This document shows positions 1-8,554 of a stretch of DNA of 64,000 bases, piece after piece. Positions within the stretch are counted from its first letter, which is position 1; each line of letters opens with the position of its first letter. The position numbers and the translations under genes are program-made. The notes beneath the pieces were generated by a model that searched no databases, was not told where the DNA came from, and was given only the letters and a program-made list of their open reading frames with translations. The DNA lies in the NCBI RefSeq assembly GCF_000195595.1, contig NZ_GL882511.1, forward strand, positions 1-64,000, given 5' to 3'. This DNA is from Actinomyces sp. oral taxon 170 str. F0386 (GTDB taxonomy: Bacteria; Actinomycetota; Actinomycetes; Actinomycetales; Actinomycetaceae).

Positions 1-430
1 GCCACACTCCGCCATCGGCATGCGCACCCCCACCGAGCACGAAACCGCATGGCTACCCGACACCGACAATGTCGTCCAGCAGACCATCAGCCAACCCCAG
101 CCGGCAACCACCGGCGCCAGACAAACCAGCCTCCACGTTGACACTGACAGGGTACCGTCGACGATCAGCTGGGCTTTGGGGTCCAGGTCCTTTACGATTG
201 GTACATGGTCGTTGAGGGCGTGGGCGATCAGGGGTGTGTAGGCAGCGATAACTCGTGAGACGTTGGCTGGGAGACGCCATAGACCTCGGCGAGCAGCTCC
301 TGGGGACAGGTTGTGGCACACAGGTGGGTCAGGATTGGGTACACACAGGAACACGCCCAGCACCCAAGTCCCGAACGCCGGCAGGTTGGGCTCTCGGCGG
401 AAATGGTCTCACACAGGTCCACAACCTCAC
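1..430 (-). mobile_element. IS5-family transposase remnant (frameshifted, truncated at window edge)
   Basis: On the minus strand two adjoining frames together read like the start of an IS5-type DDE transposase. One frame contains CPQELLAEVYGVSQPT, the helix-turn-helix part. A one-base shift later the next frame reads SRVIAAYTPLIAHAL and then LDPKAQLIVDGT, which includes the first catalytic Asp region (VDG). The frame is lost again further on, and no inverted-repeat end is visible. This is a dead insertion sequence running off the left edge of the window. Family assignment rests on recognised motifs, not a search. Confidence 0.6.
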
Positions 431-616
431 AACAGGGGATTCTCGTGCTACTCTTTATGAAGGTGGCTTGAATATCAAACGATTTTCTCAAGAGCGAGTC
501 GCCTCGCTGTTAACAACATGCAATTATCAACAAAAATACCCTAAACGCCTCTGTAAGTGGACCTCTCCATCTAAAGTCTACAACGGATAAAAATATGGAA
601 CAATAAACATCAAGGA

Positions 617-1558
617 GTGATAAGTTTGTTGTTTGAGTTGATCAACAATGCCTTGAAATATCTCGGTGAAGTCAAAAAGGCAGTCCAAAAACTTTGTTTT
701 CTTTTTCCTTCTTCGAGCGCATTTAAAAGCGAATTCATCAGAGAGGTTGACTCAAGTAAATTAAATCAAACTTTAAATAATCCTTTATGGCTCGTTTATG
801 TCTCCTCGATTCCAATTCTTTCCGCCATAATTCTGGCAATTTTGCCGTCGGTCTACGATGAGAATAAATTGACGACCGAAATTACGCTTGCGGTGCTCGG
901 ATATTTTGCTATAGTTTTATCGTTTGTTATGATATCTTCTATGGCGATAGTTGGCGTGCTGTTAGGGCTACTGTATCCAGTCGACATTAAAGGTACTTTA
1001 GATTATTTGAGTACATGTGTAGGTGTTGGAGGTATCGCTGGATTCGTGTCAGCCGCGATGACTCCGGTGAAATTTATGGGGGATATAGGGGGTGGCTCAT
1101 TCTCTTCAGATTTGTTTGACGGAAGCGCGTTACTGAAGTTGCCTGCTGCTTTCGGTGTGTTAGGGTTGCTGGTAGGGCTGTGTACTGGGTCTTGTCGTCT
1201 GGTCGCTGGAAGTGGTGGAGTAAAGCGTAAATATATATTCCCCACGATACTCTTTATTGTTGTTGTCACAATTTTCTGGGTGCATAAATGGGATCCATTT
1301 TCTCTTGGGTTGCGAATGAGTGAAAAACTTCTGAAACAGAATTCTCACATCGTTTACTGCATGGAATTGGCTCAAGGAGCCGAAAGAGAGTCGCTCATTC
1401 GAGAAAATATATCCGTTGCAGTAGCTGAATATTTCCTCGAATACAAAAATGACCTATTTAGTTATCGTTGGGGAAGTTTGCTTGTGATAGGAGCTGTTTC
1501 GTGTGTCGGGGCATTTTTGAAAAATCGAAGTGAACGCAACGTTAAGGCGTATCGGTAG
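617..1558 (+). CDS. Hypothetical multi-pass membrane protein, AT-rich
   Basis: I do not recognise this family. The 313-residue product has about six hydrophobic segments: IPILSAIILAILP near residue 60, two adjoining ones around 85-125, one near 180-195, one after KRKYIFPTIL near 215-230, and one near the C-terminus (LLVIGAVSCVGAFL). It is therefore an integral membrane protein. A ribosome-binding site, AAGGAG at 612-617, abuts the GTG at 617 but is well spaced for the in-frame TTG at 626, so the real start may be 626. The gene is markedly richer in A+T than the core genes of the window, which suggests recent acquisition. It stands alone between a transposase remnant and decayed sequence. Confidence 0.7.
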   Translation: MISLLFELINNALKYLGEVKKAVQKLCFLFPSSSAFKSEFIREVDSSKLNQTLNNPLWLVYVSSIPILSAIILAILPSVYDENKLTTEITLAVLGYFAIVLSFVMISSMAIVGVLLGLLYPVDIKGTLDYLSTCVGVGGIAGFVSAAMTPVKFMGDIGGGSFSSDLFDGSALLKLPAAFGVLGLLVGLCTGSCRLVAGSGGVKRKYIFPTILFIVVVTIFWVHKWDPFSLGLRMSEKLLKQNSHIVYCMELAQGAERESLIRENISVAVAEYFLEYKNDLFSYRWGSLLVIGAVSCVGAFLKNRSERNVKAYR

Positions 1559-1604
1559 ACAACTCATCGAAACGGGACTTTGATCGGCTGGCGGGTTTGT
1601 TTGC

Positions 1605-1802
1605 GTGGGTGAGAGCGTCAAAACTTTTGCGAATTCAAAATTTGAGAAGATAGTTATCATTAGCGGCAGTTTTGGTGGTGTTCTGGTGGTCGGGTTGTTG
1701 GCGACCAGAGGCTGGGTGGATCGACATCGTATCGGTGGTCTCAACGCTGCGATGCCTTCATATCGTTCTGCGGTACAAAAGGGTGAAATCATAGTTGAGT
1801 AG
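1605..1802 (+). CDS. Possible small single-pass membrane protein
   Basis: This 65-codon frame starts with GTG and has one hydrophobic stretch (IVIISGSFGGVLVVGLLAT) after a short charged N-terminus. It shares the AT-rich composition of the membrane protein gene just upstream and follows it by about 45 bases. There is no clear ribosome-binding site and I recognise no family, so it may be chance or a fragment. Confidence 0.25.
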   Translation: MGESVKTFANSKFEKIVIISGSFGGVLVVGLLATRGWVDRHRIGGLNAAMPSYRSAVQKGEIIVE

Positions 1803-1912
1803 ATTTAAGAGATGATCCCTTTGATGCTATCGAGCAAACAATGAAGTCGTCTGGAAACCTGTTCGGGGGGCGAATGTCGAGCCCCTCAATCGAATGCGTC
1901 GTTCGCTTGACA

Positions 1913-2026
1913 TGCAGCGTCAGCGATGAGCAGATCCAGGCATAGGCTGATGAGACCGAGACTGGCTACGACCTTCGGCAACTGCCGCAGCCAGTTACGG
2001 GGCTTCCTCCAATCGAGCAGTGGCAG
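1913..2026 (+). pseudogene. Decayed copy of the RHH antitoxin N-terminus
   Basis: Read forward, this stretch gives VSDEQIQA, a stop, then ADETETGYDLRQLPQP. It matches the N-terminal part of the intact antitoxin encoded at 2561-2833 (VSDEQIQAWADEAEAGYDLRQLP), with an in-frame stop where Trp should be. The ribbon-helix-helix half and the toxin are not recognisable downstream. It is the left half of a partial duplicate of the neighbouring toxin-antitoxin/AIM24 region. Confidence 0.7.
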
Positions 2027-2220
2027 TACATCGACAGGCATCGCTCACGCCAATCGCCCAGTGCGACGTCGATGTGGGCAAGCAGACTCATGGGGAGAGT
2101 GAAAGACTGACATGGGACCTCGCATAGATCCTCCACGATCAGCGAGCGACCACCGGTAGGTCCGTATTCTCCGCGTGGTCGCTGCTGGTCGAGCGTGGGT
2201 TCGTTGCCGAGCGCCCTGAC

Positions 2221-2462
2221 CCGTCGTCGCCCGGCTCAGGAGGATGCCACGACCGGCTGGCCCTCGCTGGGCTGGACCACCACGAAGCCCGGGCCGTGGA
2301 AGGCCAGCTGGAAGGACTCGCCCGAGCCGCGGCCAATGAGGGAGCCCATCTTGAAGCTGCTCTTGATCTGCGGCTGCAGGTTCGCCGACCAGCAGATCGC
2401 CGCCTGCGGGTCAACGAAGGTCAGCTGCTGCGAGCAGTCCAGAAGCATCGGCGGACCGTCGA
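2221..2462. repeat. Partial duplicate of the AIM24 gene 3' end
   Basis: This ~242-base stretch is nearly identical to 3167-3408, with only scattered substitutions. It carries the last ~75 codons of the AIM24-family gene on the minus strand, including its stop region, but not the rest of the gene. With the decayed antitoxin at 1913-2026 it shows that the whole neighbourhood was duplicated and one copy then eroded. Confidence 0.85.
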
Positions 2463-2560
2463 AGGGTGGGGTCTTCGCCTCATTCAGCGGTGGTGTCTGA
2501 CTGTCTAGTGTTGCGGTAGAGGGGAAGACTCTGCGACCGAGTTTCGTATACGATATTGCC

Positions 2561-2833
2561 ATGGGCAAGCATCTTCTCCACGGACGTCGTGTGAGCGACG
2601 AGCAGATCCAGGCCTGGGCAGACGAGGCTGAGGCCGGTTACGACCTCCGGCAGTTGCCGCGACCGACCCCTGGGCGGCCCCCAGTCGGCCGAGGGCCAGG
2701 CACAGTTGTGACTGTTCGCCTTGATGAGGAACTCCTAGCCGCGTTATTGAAGCGTGCGGCCGACGAGGGGATCGCGAACCGGTCGGATGCCGTACGAGCG
2801 GCTGTCAAGCAATGGGCTCATGCCGCAGCCTGA
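2561..2833 (+). CDS. Ribbon-helix-helix (CopG-like) antitoxin
   Basis: This 90-residue protein has an N-terminal toxin-binding-type segment (VSDEQIQAWADEAEAGYDL) and a C-terminal ribbon-helix-helix DNA-binding domain from about residue 48. The domain reads TVVTVRLDEELLAALLKRA, then the second helix SDAVRAAVKQWA. Known relatives are type II antitoxins that neutralise a ribonuclease toxin and repress their own operon. The start overlaps the toxin-antitoxin layout, with the toxin frame beginning 14 bases before this stop. No Shine-Dalgarno sequence is evident, and a TACGAT box lies 7-12 bases before the ATG, consistent with a leaderless transcript. The near-palindrome around CGTATACG at 2546 may be the operator. 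Confidence 0.75.
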   Translation: MGKHLLHGRRVSDEQIQAWADEAEAGYDLRQLPRPTPGRPPVGRGPGTVVTVRLDEELLAALLKRAADEGIANRSDAVRAAVKQWAHAAA

Positions 2834-3110
2834 TATCCATCGGTCTGCCCGTAAGCACTATGCGAAGGACCATCTCGATGATGAGGATCTGTATTACGCT
2901 TTCGATCATGCGCTGAGTTCGCGCCCTCTGGACGATGAGGATGATCCGCGTCGGTGGCTTGTTCTTGGCGTCGATGAGTCCGGAAGAGTACTGGAGCTCG
3001 TGGTCCTTGTTTTCGACGACGGCTACGAACTGCTGATACATGCTATGAAGGCTCGGAAACAGTTCATGCATGAGATTCACTCAGGTAGTGCCGATCCCTC
3101 TGTGGTCTGA
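2820..3110 (+). CDS. BrnT-like type II toxin
   Basis: This 96-residue product is encoded immediately behind the antitoxin and overlaps it by 14 bases, the usual coupled arrangement. It has HRSARKHYAKDHL near the N-terminus, then RRWLVLGVDESGRVLELVV, and ends with LLIHAMKARKQF. That pattern (early His/Arg/Lys, beta strands, a final 'HAM-x-x-R' strand and helix) is typical of small BrnT/DUF4258-type toxins paired with RHH antitoxins in actinobacteria. The presumed activity is mRNA cleavage. Family naming is by pattern only, and the RHH-partnered context supports it. No disruption is seen. Confidence 0.65.
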   Translation: MPQPDIHRSARKHYAKDHLDDEDLYYAFDHALSSRPLDDEDDPRRWLVLGVDESGRVLELVVLVFDDGYELLIHAMKARKQFMHEIHSGSADPSVV

Positions 3111-3166
3111 CCGATTGCAGGTCGGCTTCTACGTTGCCGATCGCACGGCTACCTGAGTCGCCCGCT

Positions 3167-3408
3167 CCGTCGTTGCCCGGCTCAGGACGACGCCACGACC
3201 GGCTGGCCCTCACTGGGCTGGACCACCACGAAGCCCGGCCCGTGGAAGGCCAGCTGGAAGGACTCGCCCGAGCCGCGGCCAATGAGGGAGCCCATCTTGA
3301 AGCTGCTCTTGATCTGCGGCTGCAGGTTCGCCGACCAGCAGATCGCCGCCTGCGGGTCAACGAAGGTCGGCTGCTGCGAGCAGTCCAGGAGCATCGGCGG
3401 ACCGTCGG
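3167..3408. repeat. Parental copy of the duplicated AIM24 3' end
   Basis: This is the partner of the repeat at 2221-2462. Here it is part of the intact AIM24-family gene. The two copies are direct repeats about 946 bases apart, so recombination between them would delete the intact toxin-antitoxin pair. Confidence 0.85.
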
Positions 3409-3850
3409 AGGACACTGCCACCACGCCCTGTCCCTGAACCATGAGGTTGAACAATCCGCCGGCGAGCAGCCCGGCATTGCCCAGCATCTTGATGTCGTAG
3501 CCCAGGTGTGCGTCGAAGGCCAGCAGGGACGGCGTGTTCACCGTGATCGCGTCGCCCTCCAGCTGGAGCAGGAACACGTTCTGCGCACTGCGGGCGAAGA
3601 ACACCTCGCCCTGCCCGGCAACACGCATGAGGTTGCCGCCCTCCCCGGTCACAGCCTTCTTGACCATGCCACCCAGGCTCCTCGACCCCTGGTAGGAGAA
3701 GTCGATGTTCCCCTGGTAGGCGACCATCGCGCCCTGCGCGGCCAGCACCTCCGGGCCCAGGGCCACACGAAGCATCTTGCTGGACTGGACAGTCCAGCGC
3801 TGACCGGTCTCCTGCTCACGGTTGGCCTGATCAAAAAGGGGGCTGCGCAC
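3182..3850 (-). CDS. AIM24 family protein
   Basis: The 222-residue product has the even, glycine-rich beta-strand pattern of the AIM24 (DUF124/TIGR00266-like) family. Examples are MLRVALGPEVLAAQGAMVAYQG, then GQGEVFFARSAQNVFLLQL and GDAITVNTPSLLAFDAHL. It ends in a strand rich in aromatic residues followed by VVVQPSEGQPVV. Actinobacterial members often begin with MRSxLF, so I chose the GTG at 3850 (VRSPLFDQ), which has AGAGG a few bases upstream. The longer open frame above it crosses the upstream intergenic hairpin and is unlikely to be coding. The cellular role of bacterial AIM24 proteins is not established. The last third is duplicated upstream. Confidence 0.8.
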   Translation of the reverse strand: MRSPLFDQANREQETGQRWTVQSSKMLRVALGPEVLAAQGAMVAYQGNIDFSYQGSRSLGGMVKKAVTGEGGNLMRVAGQGEVFFARSAQNVFLLQLEGDAITVNTPSLLAFDAHLGYDIKMLGNAGLLAGGLFNLMVQGQGVVAVSSDGPPMLLDCSQQPTFVDPQAAICWSANLQPQIKSSFKMGSLIGRGSGESFQLAFHGPGFVVVQPSEGQPVVASS

Positions 3851-3948
3851 GGAAGGCACCTCTGTTCCAAGGGTCGGGGTGTCGATAGGACTCTGACAGC
3901 CCCAGGCTACCGACTGGAGAGCGTCGGCGGGCCCAAACCCACGACGCA

Positions 3949-3986
3949 GTGAGGGGTCCCTACCCACTCGGGTAGGGACCCCTCAC
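3949..3986 (-). terminator. Strong hairpin after the surface-protein gene
   Basis: A perfect 17-base inverted repeat (arm GTGAGGGGTCCCTACCC, loop ACTC) lies 39 bases beyond the stop of the minus-strand surface protein and before the AIM24 gene. It would form a very stable stem. There is no long T-run, as is common for actinobacterial terminators. Confidence 0.75.
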
Positions 3987-4024
3987 TTTGCGGCGTTGCG
4001 GCTGTCGGCGATCAGCGCCTCAGC

Positions 4025-7000
4025 TCAGACCCTGCGGCGGTAAGCCAGCAGCGCACCTCCTGCGATCGCCGCCAGTGCCAGGGCGAGCGGAATCCCTACG
4101 AACGCGCCGGTCCGGGCCAGGGCCGATCCGGAGTCGTCCTGTGCCGGGTCGCTCGGCGTCGGCTCACCGGACGGAGAAGCCGTGGGGTCCTCCAATGGCG
4201 AGTCCGCACCCGGAACCTCGGTGTAGGCGTTGACGAAGGAGGCGCTGGCCACCTGGTCCTTCTCCGAGACCGTCACCGTCTGGGCCTCCGGGGCCGCCAG
4301 CGTGTAGCCGTCGATCGCGGCCGCCTTGGCATCCTCGGTCACGGTGCACTGCGTGCCCGTGGGCACCTTCGGCCCGCTGGCCGCCTCGCCGTCGGCCTTG
4401 GCCTTCAGCGTGCCCTCGGTCCCGTCGGTGCAGGTGTAGGCGAAGGTGAACTCCTTGTCACCGGCCTGCGCACCCGTCACCGTCTTGAGCACCGAGAAGG
4501 ACCCGGTCTGACGGGTGTAGGCGTTGGTGAAGGACAGGGCGGCGTCCTTCTCCGTGATCGTCACGCTCTGCGCCTCAGGAGTCTTCACGTCGTAGCCGCT
4601 GACCTGGGCCGACGACGTCTTCTCCGACACCGAGCACGTCGCCCCGACCGGCAGCGCCGGCCCGGAGACGGCCGAGCCGTCGCCGCGAGCCGTCAGCTCG
4701 CCGCTCACCTCGTCCTCGACGTCGGACGTGCAGCTGTACCCGAAGGTGAAGGCCACGGCCTTGTGGGTCTCAGCGCCGTCGCCCTCCACCTTCTTCGACA
4801 CGGTGAAGGTGCCGCGGTCCAGGGTGTAGGTGTTGACGGCCGAGACGCTCACGGCGGCGTTGTCCCCACCGAGCACGTCGAAGGTCGCCTTGCCGCCCTG
4901 CACGGGAGTGCCGCCCACGGCCAGGGCGGTCGACAGGCTCGTGCCCTTGGCGGAGGCGTCCTTCTCCGTGAGCGTGCAGGATCCGGTCGGCACGTCACCC
5001 ACGTGCGTGGTCTGGCCGGCCTTGACCACCACCTGCTTGGGGGATCCGGTTTGGCCGGTGACCTTGTCGGTGCAGGTGTACTCAAAGGTGAACTCCGCCG
5101 GTGCCAGCTTCGCGCCGTCGCCCTCCACCGTCTTGGACACCGAGAAGCCCCCGGTCTGGCGCGTGTAGGTGTTGGTCACCGACACGTTCGGAACCTGGTC
5201 CTTCACGATCGTCGCCGTCGTCGCCGAGTAGGCGGTGGCCACCGAGTAACCCTCACGCTGGGCCGAGGCGACGTCCTCGCTCAGGGTGCACACCGTCCCC
5301 GTGGGAAGGGCCGGGCCGCCCACGGCGGTGCCGTCCATCGAGACATCAAGCGTGCCCTGGGTGGCCTCGGGGTCGTTGCAGGTGTAGCCGACCTTGACGG
5401 CCTCGCCCGCCTGCGGGGCGTAGTCGCCCGTGACACTCTTGGTGACCGAGAAGGTGCCGGTGTCGCGGGTGTAGGTGTTGGTGGCGGTGACGGCCACGGT
5501 CTGGTCCTTGGTGATGGTCACCGAGTCCTGTGACAGGGCCGAGGCCACCGAGTACCCGTCCTTGGCGGCCGACGCGGCGTCCTCCGCGATCGCGCAGGAG
5601 ACCCCGGTCGGGATCTGCGGGGAGGACACGGCCGTCCCGTCACCGGGAACCGTCAGGGTTCCCTGCACGCCGCCGTCGCAGGTGTAGGTGAAGGAGTAGG
5701 AGCCGTTGGCCGCCCCCTGTGGACCGTCCTGGACCGACTTGGCGATGGAGAAGGCACCTGTGTCACGGGTGTAGGAGTTCGCGAAGGCGGCCGTCGCGAC
5801 CGGCTCGACGGGGTCCTTGATGGTGACGGTCTGCTCCGCAGGAGCGGAGAGCGTGTAGCCGTCGATCCCTGCGGACTCGGCATCCTCCTTCACCGTGCAC
5901 GTGGTGCCCTGCGGGAAGGTCACCCCTGCCTGGACGGCCGTCCCGTCGCCCCTGGCGCGCACCTGCCCGGACTGTCCGTCGGAGCAGGTGTAGGTGAAGG
6001 CGAAGTCCTTGTCTCGAGCCTCCGCAGGGGCCCCGTCGCCGACGATGGTCTTGGTGACCTGGAAGGTGCCAGGAGCCTTGGCGACGTCGGCCGTGTTGCT
6101 GAGGGTCACTTTGGTCGACACCCGGTCGCCGATGGTCACGGTGTTCGTCGTGGTCCTCCCGACCGCGAAGACCGGCTTTCCCCAGGCGTACCCCGAAGGA
6201 GCGGGGGAGGCATGGCCGGTGTCCTCGGACAGGGTGACGACGGTGCCCTTGGGGAAAGTGCCCTGGAACGTGTTGGTCTTGCCGATGCTGATGTTCAGGA
6301 CGGCTGTACCGGAGAGACCATCGGCGTTGAGCGTGCCGGGGGCCTGCCAGCCGGCGTAGTCGCCGGCCGGGCCGGGCAGAACATAGTCGACCTTGACCGG
6401 CAGAGTCGTGTTGGCGACGTCGACGGCGTCCAGGGCCGCTCCGCCCAGGGTCTTCGTGACCTCGAGCCCGCCGAAACCGGGGGCCATCGCCACGGTCACC
6501 TTGAAGGAATCGGTGTAGCTGCGCGTGAACTCGCCACGGGCCTCGGAGTGGTCGAGCGAGGCGGCGTTGGTGTACTGCACACCGGCGACGGCCTTGCCGT
6601 TCTGGGAGGTGAACGTCGCCGGGTAGGAGATCCTGTAGTTGGAGTCAGGGGCGAAGGGGCCCGTCACCTTGATCGTGGCGACCTGCCCCTGGATGTCCAC
6701 ATCCAGGTCGAAGTCTCCGTACTTCGCGCTCAGGTCCTTGCCCGCCGCACTGGTCAGGGACACCCCGGAGATGCCGGGCTCGGCGGCGCTGTTACGCAGT
6801 CCGAGGTACCACCTGCTCTTGTCGGCACCGAAGGTCATGCCCGGGCCGAGCGTGTCCGTGATGGTGATGGTCTCACGGGTCTGACCGTCCGAGGTGATGG
6901 GACTGCCTCCCTTGGCCAGCTGCTCCTTGATGTAGTCCGAGCCGAAGTTGACCTCCCACGTCATGGCGGAGGAGGCCGACGTGATGACCGAGGAGACTTT

Positions 7001-7105
7001 GGAGAACTTGAGAGCCGTGTAGCTCCGCGCAGCGGGGCCCTTGATGCCGCCGTTGCCGGGCAGACGAACGCTCACCTTCTGGCTGCCGTTGACAGTCATA
7101 TCCAC
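4025..7105 (-). CDS. Wall-anchored repeat surface protein (adhesin), main body
   Basis: This is a ~1000-residue extracellular protein. An N-terminal adhesin-like beta domain (about residues 1-205) is followed by seven consecutive DUF5979/SpaA-like modules of 95-120 residues. Each opens with a variant of 'GTFSVTKSVTGDG', carries two Cys ('YTC...GTxCTVxED'), and closes with 'NTYTRDTG'. The C-terminus has a Pro/Ser/Thr linker, the sorting motif LARTG, a hydrophobic segment and RRR, so sortase would anchor it to the wall. The signal peptide lies in another frame upstream (7187-7611). A two-base insertion in an AG run separates them, so a full-length exported product requires a frame correction. 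The role in adhesion is inferred from architecture. Confidence 0.85.
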   Translation of the reverse strand: MDMTVNGSQKVSVRLPGNGGIKGPAARSYTALKFSKVSSVITSASSAMTWEVNFGSDYIKEQLAKGGSPITSDGQTRETITITDTLGPGMTFGADKSRWYLGLRNSAAEPGISGVSLTSAAGKDLSAKYGDFDLDVDIQGQVATIKVTGPFAPDSNYRISYPATFTSQNGKAVAGVQYTNAASLDHSEARGEFTRSYTDSFKVTVAMAPGFGGLEVTKTLGGAALDAVDVANTTLPVKVDYVLPGPAGDYAGWQAPGTLNADGLSGTAVLNISIGKTNTFQGTFPKGTVVTLSEDTGHASPAPSGYAWGKPVFAVGRTTTNTVTIGDRVSTKVTLSNTADVAKAPGTFQVTKTIVGDGAPAEARDKDFAFTYTCSDGQSGQVRARGDGTAVQAGVTFPQGTTCTVKEDAESAGIDGYTLSAPAEQTVTIKDPVEPVATAAFANSYTRDTGAFSIAKSVQDGPQGAANGSYSFTYTCDGGVQGTLTVPGDGTAVSSPQIPTGVSCAIAEDAASAAKDGYSVASALSQDSVTITKDQTVAVTATNTYTRDTGTFSVTKSVTGDYAPQAGEAVKVGYTCNDPEATQGTLDVSMDGTAVGGPALPTGTVCTLSEDVASAQREGYSVATAYSATTATIVKDQVPNVSVTNTYTRQTGGFSVSKTVEGDGAKLAPAEFTFEYTCTDKVTGQTGSPKQVVVKAGQTTHVGDVPTGSCTLTEKDASAKGTSLSTALAVGGTPVQGGKATFDVLGGDNAAVSVSAVNTYTLDRGTFTVSKKVEGDGAETHKAVAFTFGYSCTSDVEDEVSGELTARGDGSAVSGPALPVGATCSVSEKTSSAQVSGYDVKTPEAQSVTITEKDAALSFTNAYTRQTGSFSVLKTVTGAQAGDKEFTFAYTCTDGTEGTLKAKADGEAASGPKVPTGTQCTVTEDAKAAAIDGYTLAAPEAQTVTVSEKDQVASASFVNAYTEVPGADSPLEDPTASPSGEPTPSDPAQDDSGSALARTGAFVGIPLALALAAIAGGALLAYRRRV

Positions 7106-7611
7106 CGACGTGGCCGTGGTGGCCTGTGAAATGAGGAGCAGAGCCTGACCCGAGCCCTTGAAATCCTTGAATCCCGCTGCCTTGAGCTCTCTTCAACCTT
7201 CTCGTTGAAGGTGCACTCCATGGTCCTTTCCGTCAGCTTGCATGAGCCCACCTCGGTGGATACGCCGTTGTAGGGAAGGTTGAGGGGGACGGTTTTCGGG
7301 TTCTCCAGGTTCTTGAAATGGGCGCCGAGGTCGATGGAGAAGGAGTCTCCCGGGGCCATGGTGGTCTTGGTGGCGTCCCACGTGTAGGACAGCTTGGCCA
7401 CGTCCTGCGTCGTGAGGCCCTCGGATGAGAAGTCGTTACCGTCTCGGTCCGACTTGACCAGAGCGAGACCGGACAGCTCGACGTCGGTGTTGACGGCGGC
7501 CTGGGCCTGCAAGGGCACGATCATGCTCGCAAGCAGTGTCAGAAGGGCGAGCCAGGTGGCTGTCGACTGCCCTCTTGGCGCGGCGCGCCTGAGATCGGCA
7601 GGAACCTGCAT
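7096..7611 (-). pseudogene. Signal peptide and N-terminal domain of the same surface protein, frameshifted
   Basis: This fragment starts with MQVPADLRRAAPRG and has a clear Sec signal (STATWLALLTLLASMIVPLQAQAA). It continues into an Ig-like adhesin domain (ALVKSDRDGNDFSSEGLTTQDVAKLSYTW split across strands). The real frame runs to about 7188, after TFNEKVEE. The continuation LKAAGFKDFKGSGQ is in the frame of the main body at 4025-7105. In the coding strand the junction is GAAGAGAGCTC; removing one AG dinucleotide restores one uninterrupted protein. The frame as it stands ends in unrelated sequence at 7096. The gene is either recently broken, phase-variable by AG slippage, or affected by a sequencing error. 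Confidence 0.8.
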
Positions 7612-7757
7612 GTAGACATCCTCTTCACTAGGGATTGGCGGCCTGGGGTGACCGTGAGTAACCGGCGAAGAGTATCGCGAGGAGGAAATTCAGAACAAGC
7701 CTTGTGGTGCGCCTGTCAGCGACTTCAAGAATGTTATCGGAACGTCATGAGAATGTT

Positions 7758-7886
7758 ATGAAAAAGAAATCTTGGAACAGCGTCAGAAGTGGATTCCTCC
7801 GCGTTTTCGCTGCAGTTCGGGGGCTGTTCGTAGGGGTGGTGATCATCTGTGTTCGCCCAGTTTGGAGGCTGCTTGCCTCGCTCTGA
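7758..7886 (+). CDS. Possible small cationic membrane peptide
   Basis: This 42-codon frame begins MKKKSWNSVRSGFLRVF and has one hydrophobic segment (GLFVGVVIICV). The charge pattern is plausible for a small membrane peptide, and the frame is divergent from the surface-protein gene. It has no good ribosome-binding site and no recognised family, so it may be chance. Confidence 0.2.
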   Translation: MKKKSWNSVRSGFLRVFAAVRGLFVGVVIICVRPVWRLLASL

Positions 7887-8178
7887 GGATAAGTGTCGGG
7901 GTGTGAGTTTGTTTGTGTCAAGAAATGCTGGTGTCACCATGTGAATGCCTTGCAAAATGCGGGAAGTATTGTCAGGGAGGTATTCAGGGAGAGGGTGTGG
8001 GTCGATTTCGGCTGATGATGAAGCCGCGGTGCGATGGTTCGCCCATTGACCTGTCTCATGATGCGACCTCTAAGCCTTGAGTTGTTCTCATGCTCGCCGG
8101 CGAGTAAGCGAGCCGGCAGAACGTCGCGCACCTGTTTCGATCGTTAAGAAAGCACATCGTCTCCTCGGCGTCTGCGAA

Positions 8179-8251
8179 CGGACTCTCATGGAGCCTCGCG
8201 CCCACCCCTGATCTCATTGCAGGGTCGGTGTAGGGCGTTGGTGTCCACATC
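8179..8251. repeat. 73-bp direct repeat, left copy (YefM-tail-like)
   Basis: Bases 8179-8251 are identical to 10048-10120. Read forward the sequence resembles the C-terminal coding end of the YefM-like antitoxin at 12334 (here LAPTPDLIAGS then GVGVHI; there TRPDRIAGALEGVGVQI). The left copy ends within the first bases of the 122-bp palindromic element and then diverges. The two copies flank the transposase remnant and erm. Confidence 0.85.
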
Positions 8252-8554
8252 AGCGCTTGCTCTTACCGACGCCCGGTACCGGTGAAGACGTCGATGTCCC
8301 CGATATCCATCTTTTTACCGCCTCTCGCTGCATGGGTGCGGGGTCAGCCGGTGGACGAACCGGCCGCAGAACTTTTGCCATTTTGCGGTGGGTCGTTCCC
8401 CTTATCTAGCGGTCGCCAGCGCCCGGCTGCCGCAGGTGACTTTCGCTCCCGGATCAATAAAGACGGGGGAAACGCATCTGTGCCCGCGGCAGTTGCCCCA
8501 GCCTCCAGCACCTACCACCAGGAGCTACTCACAAGGTAATGGGCAGGCGCTGCT
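8252..8554. other. Intergenic stretch without recognisable gene
   Basis: I see no supported gene here. The sequence lies between the left 73-bp repeat and a transposase remnant and may contain further decayed insertion-sequence DNA. Confidence 0.4.
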
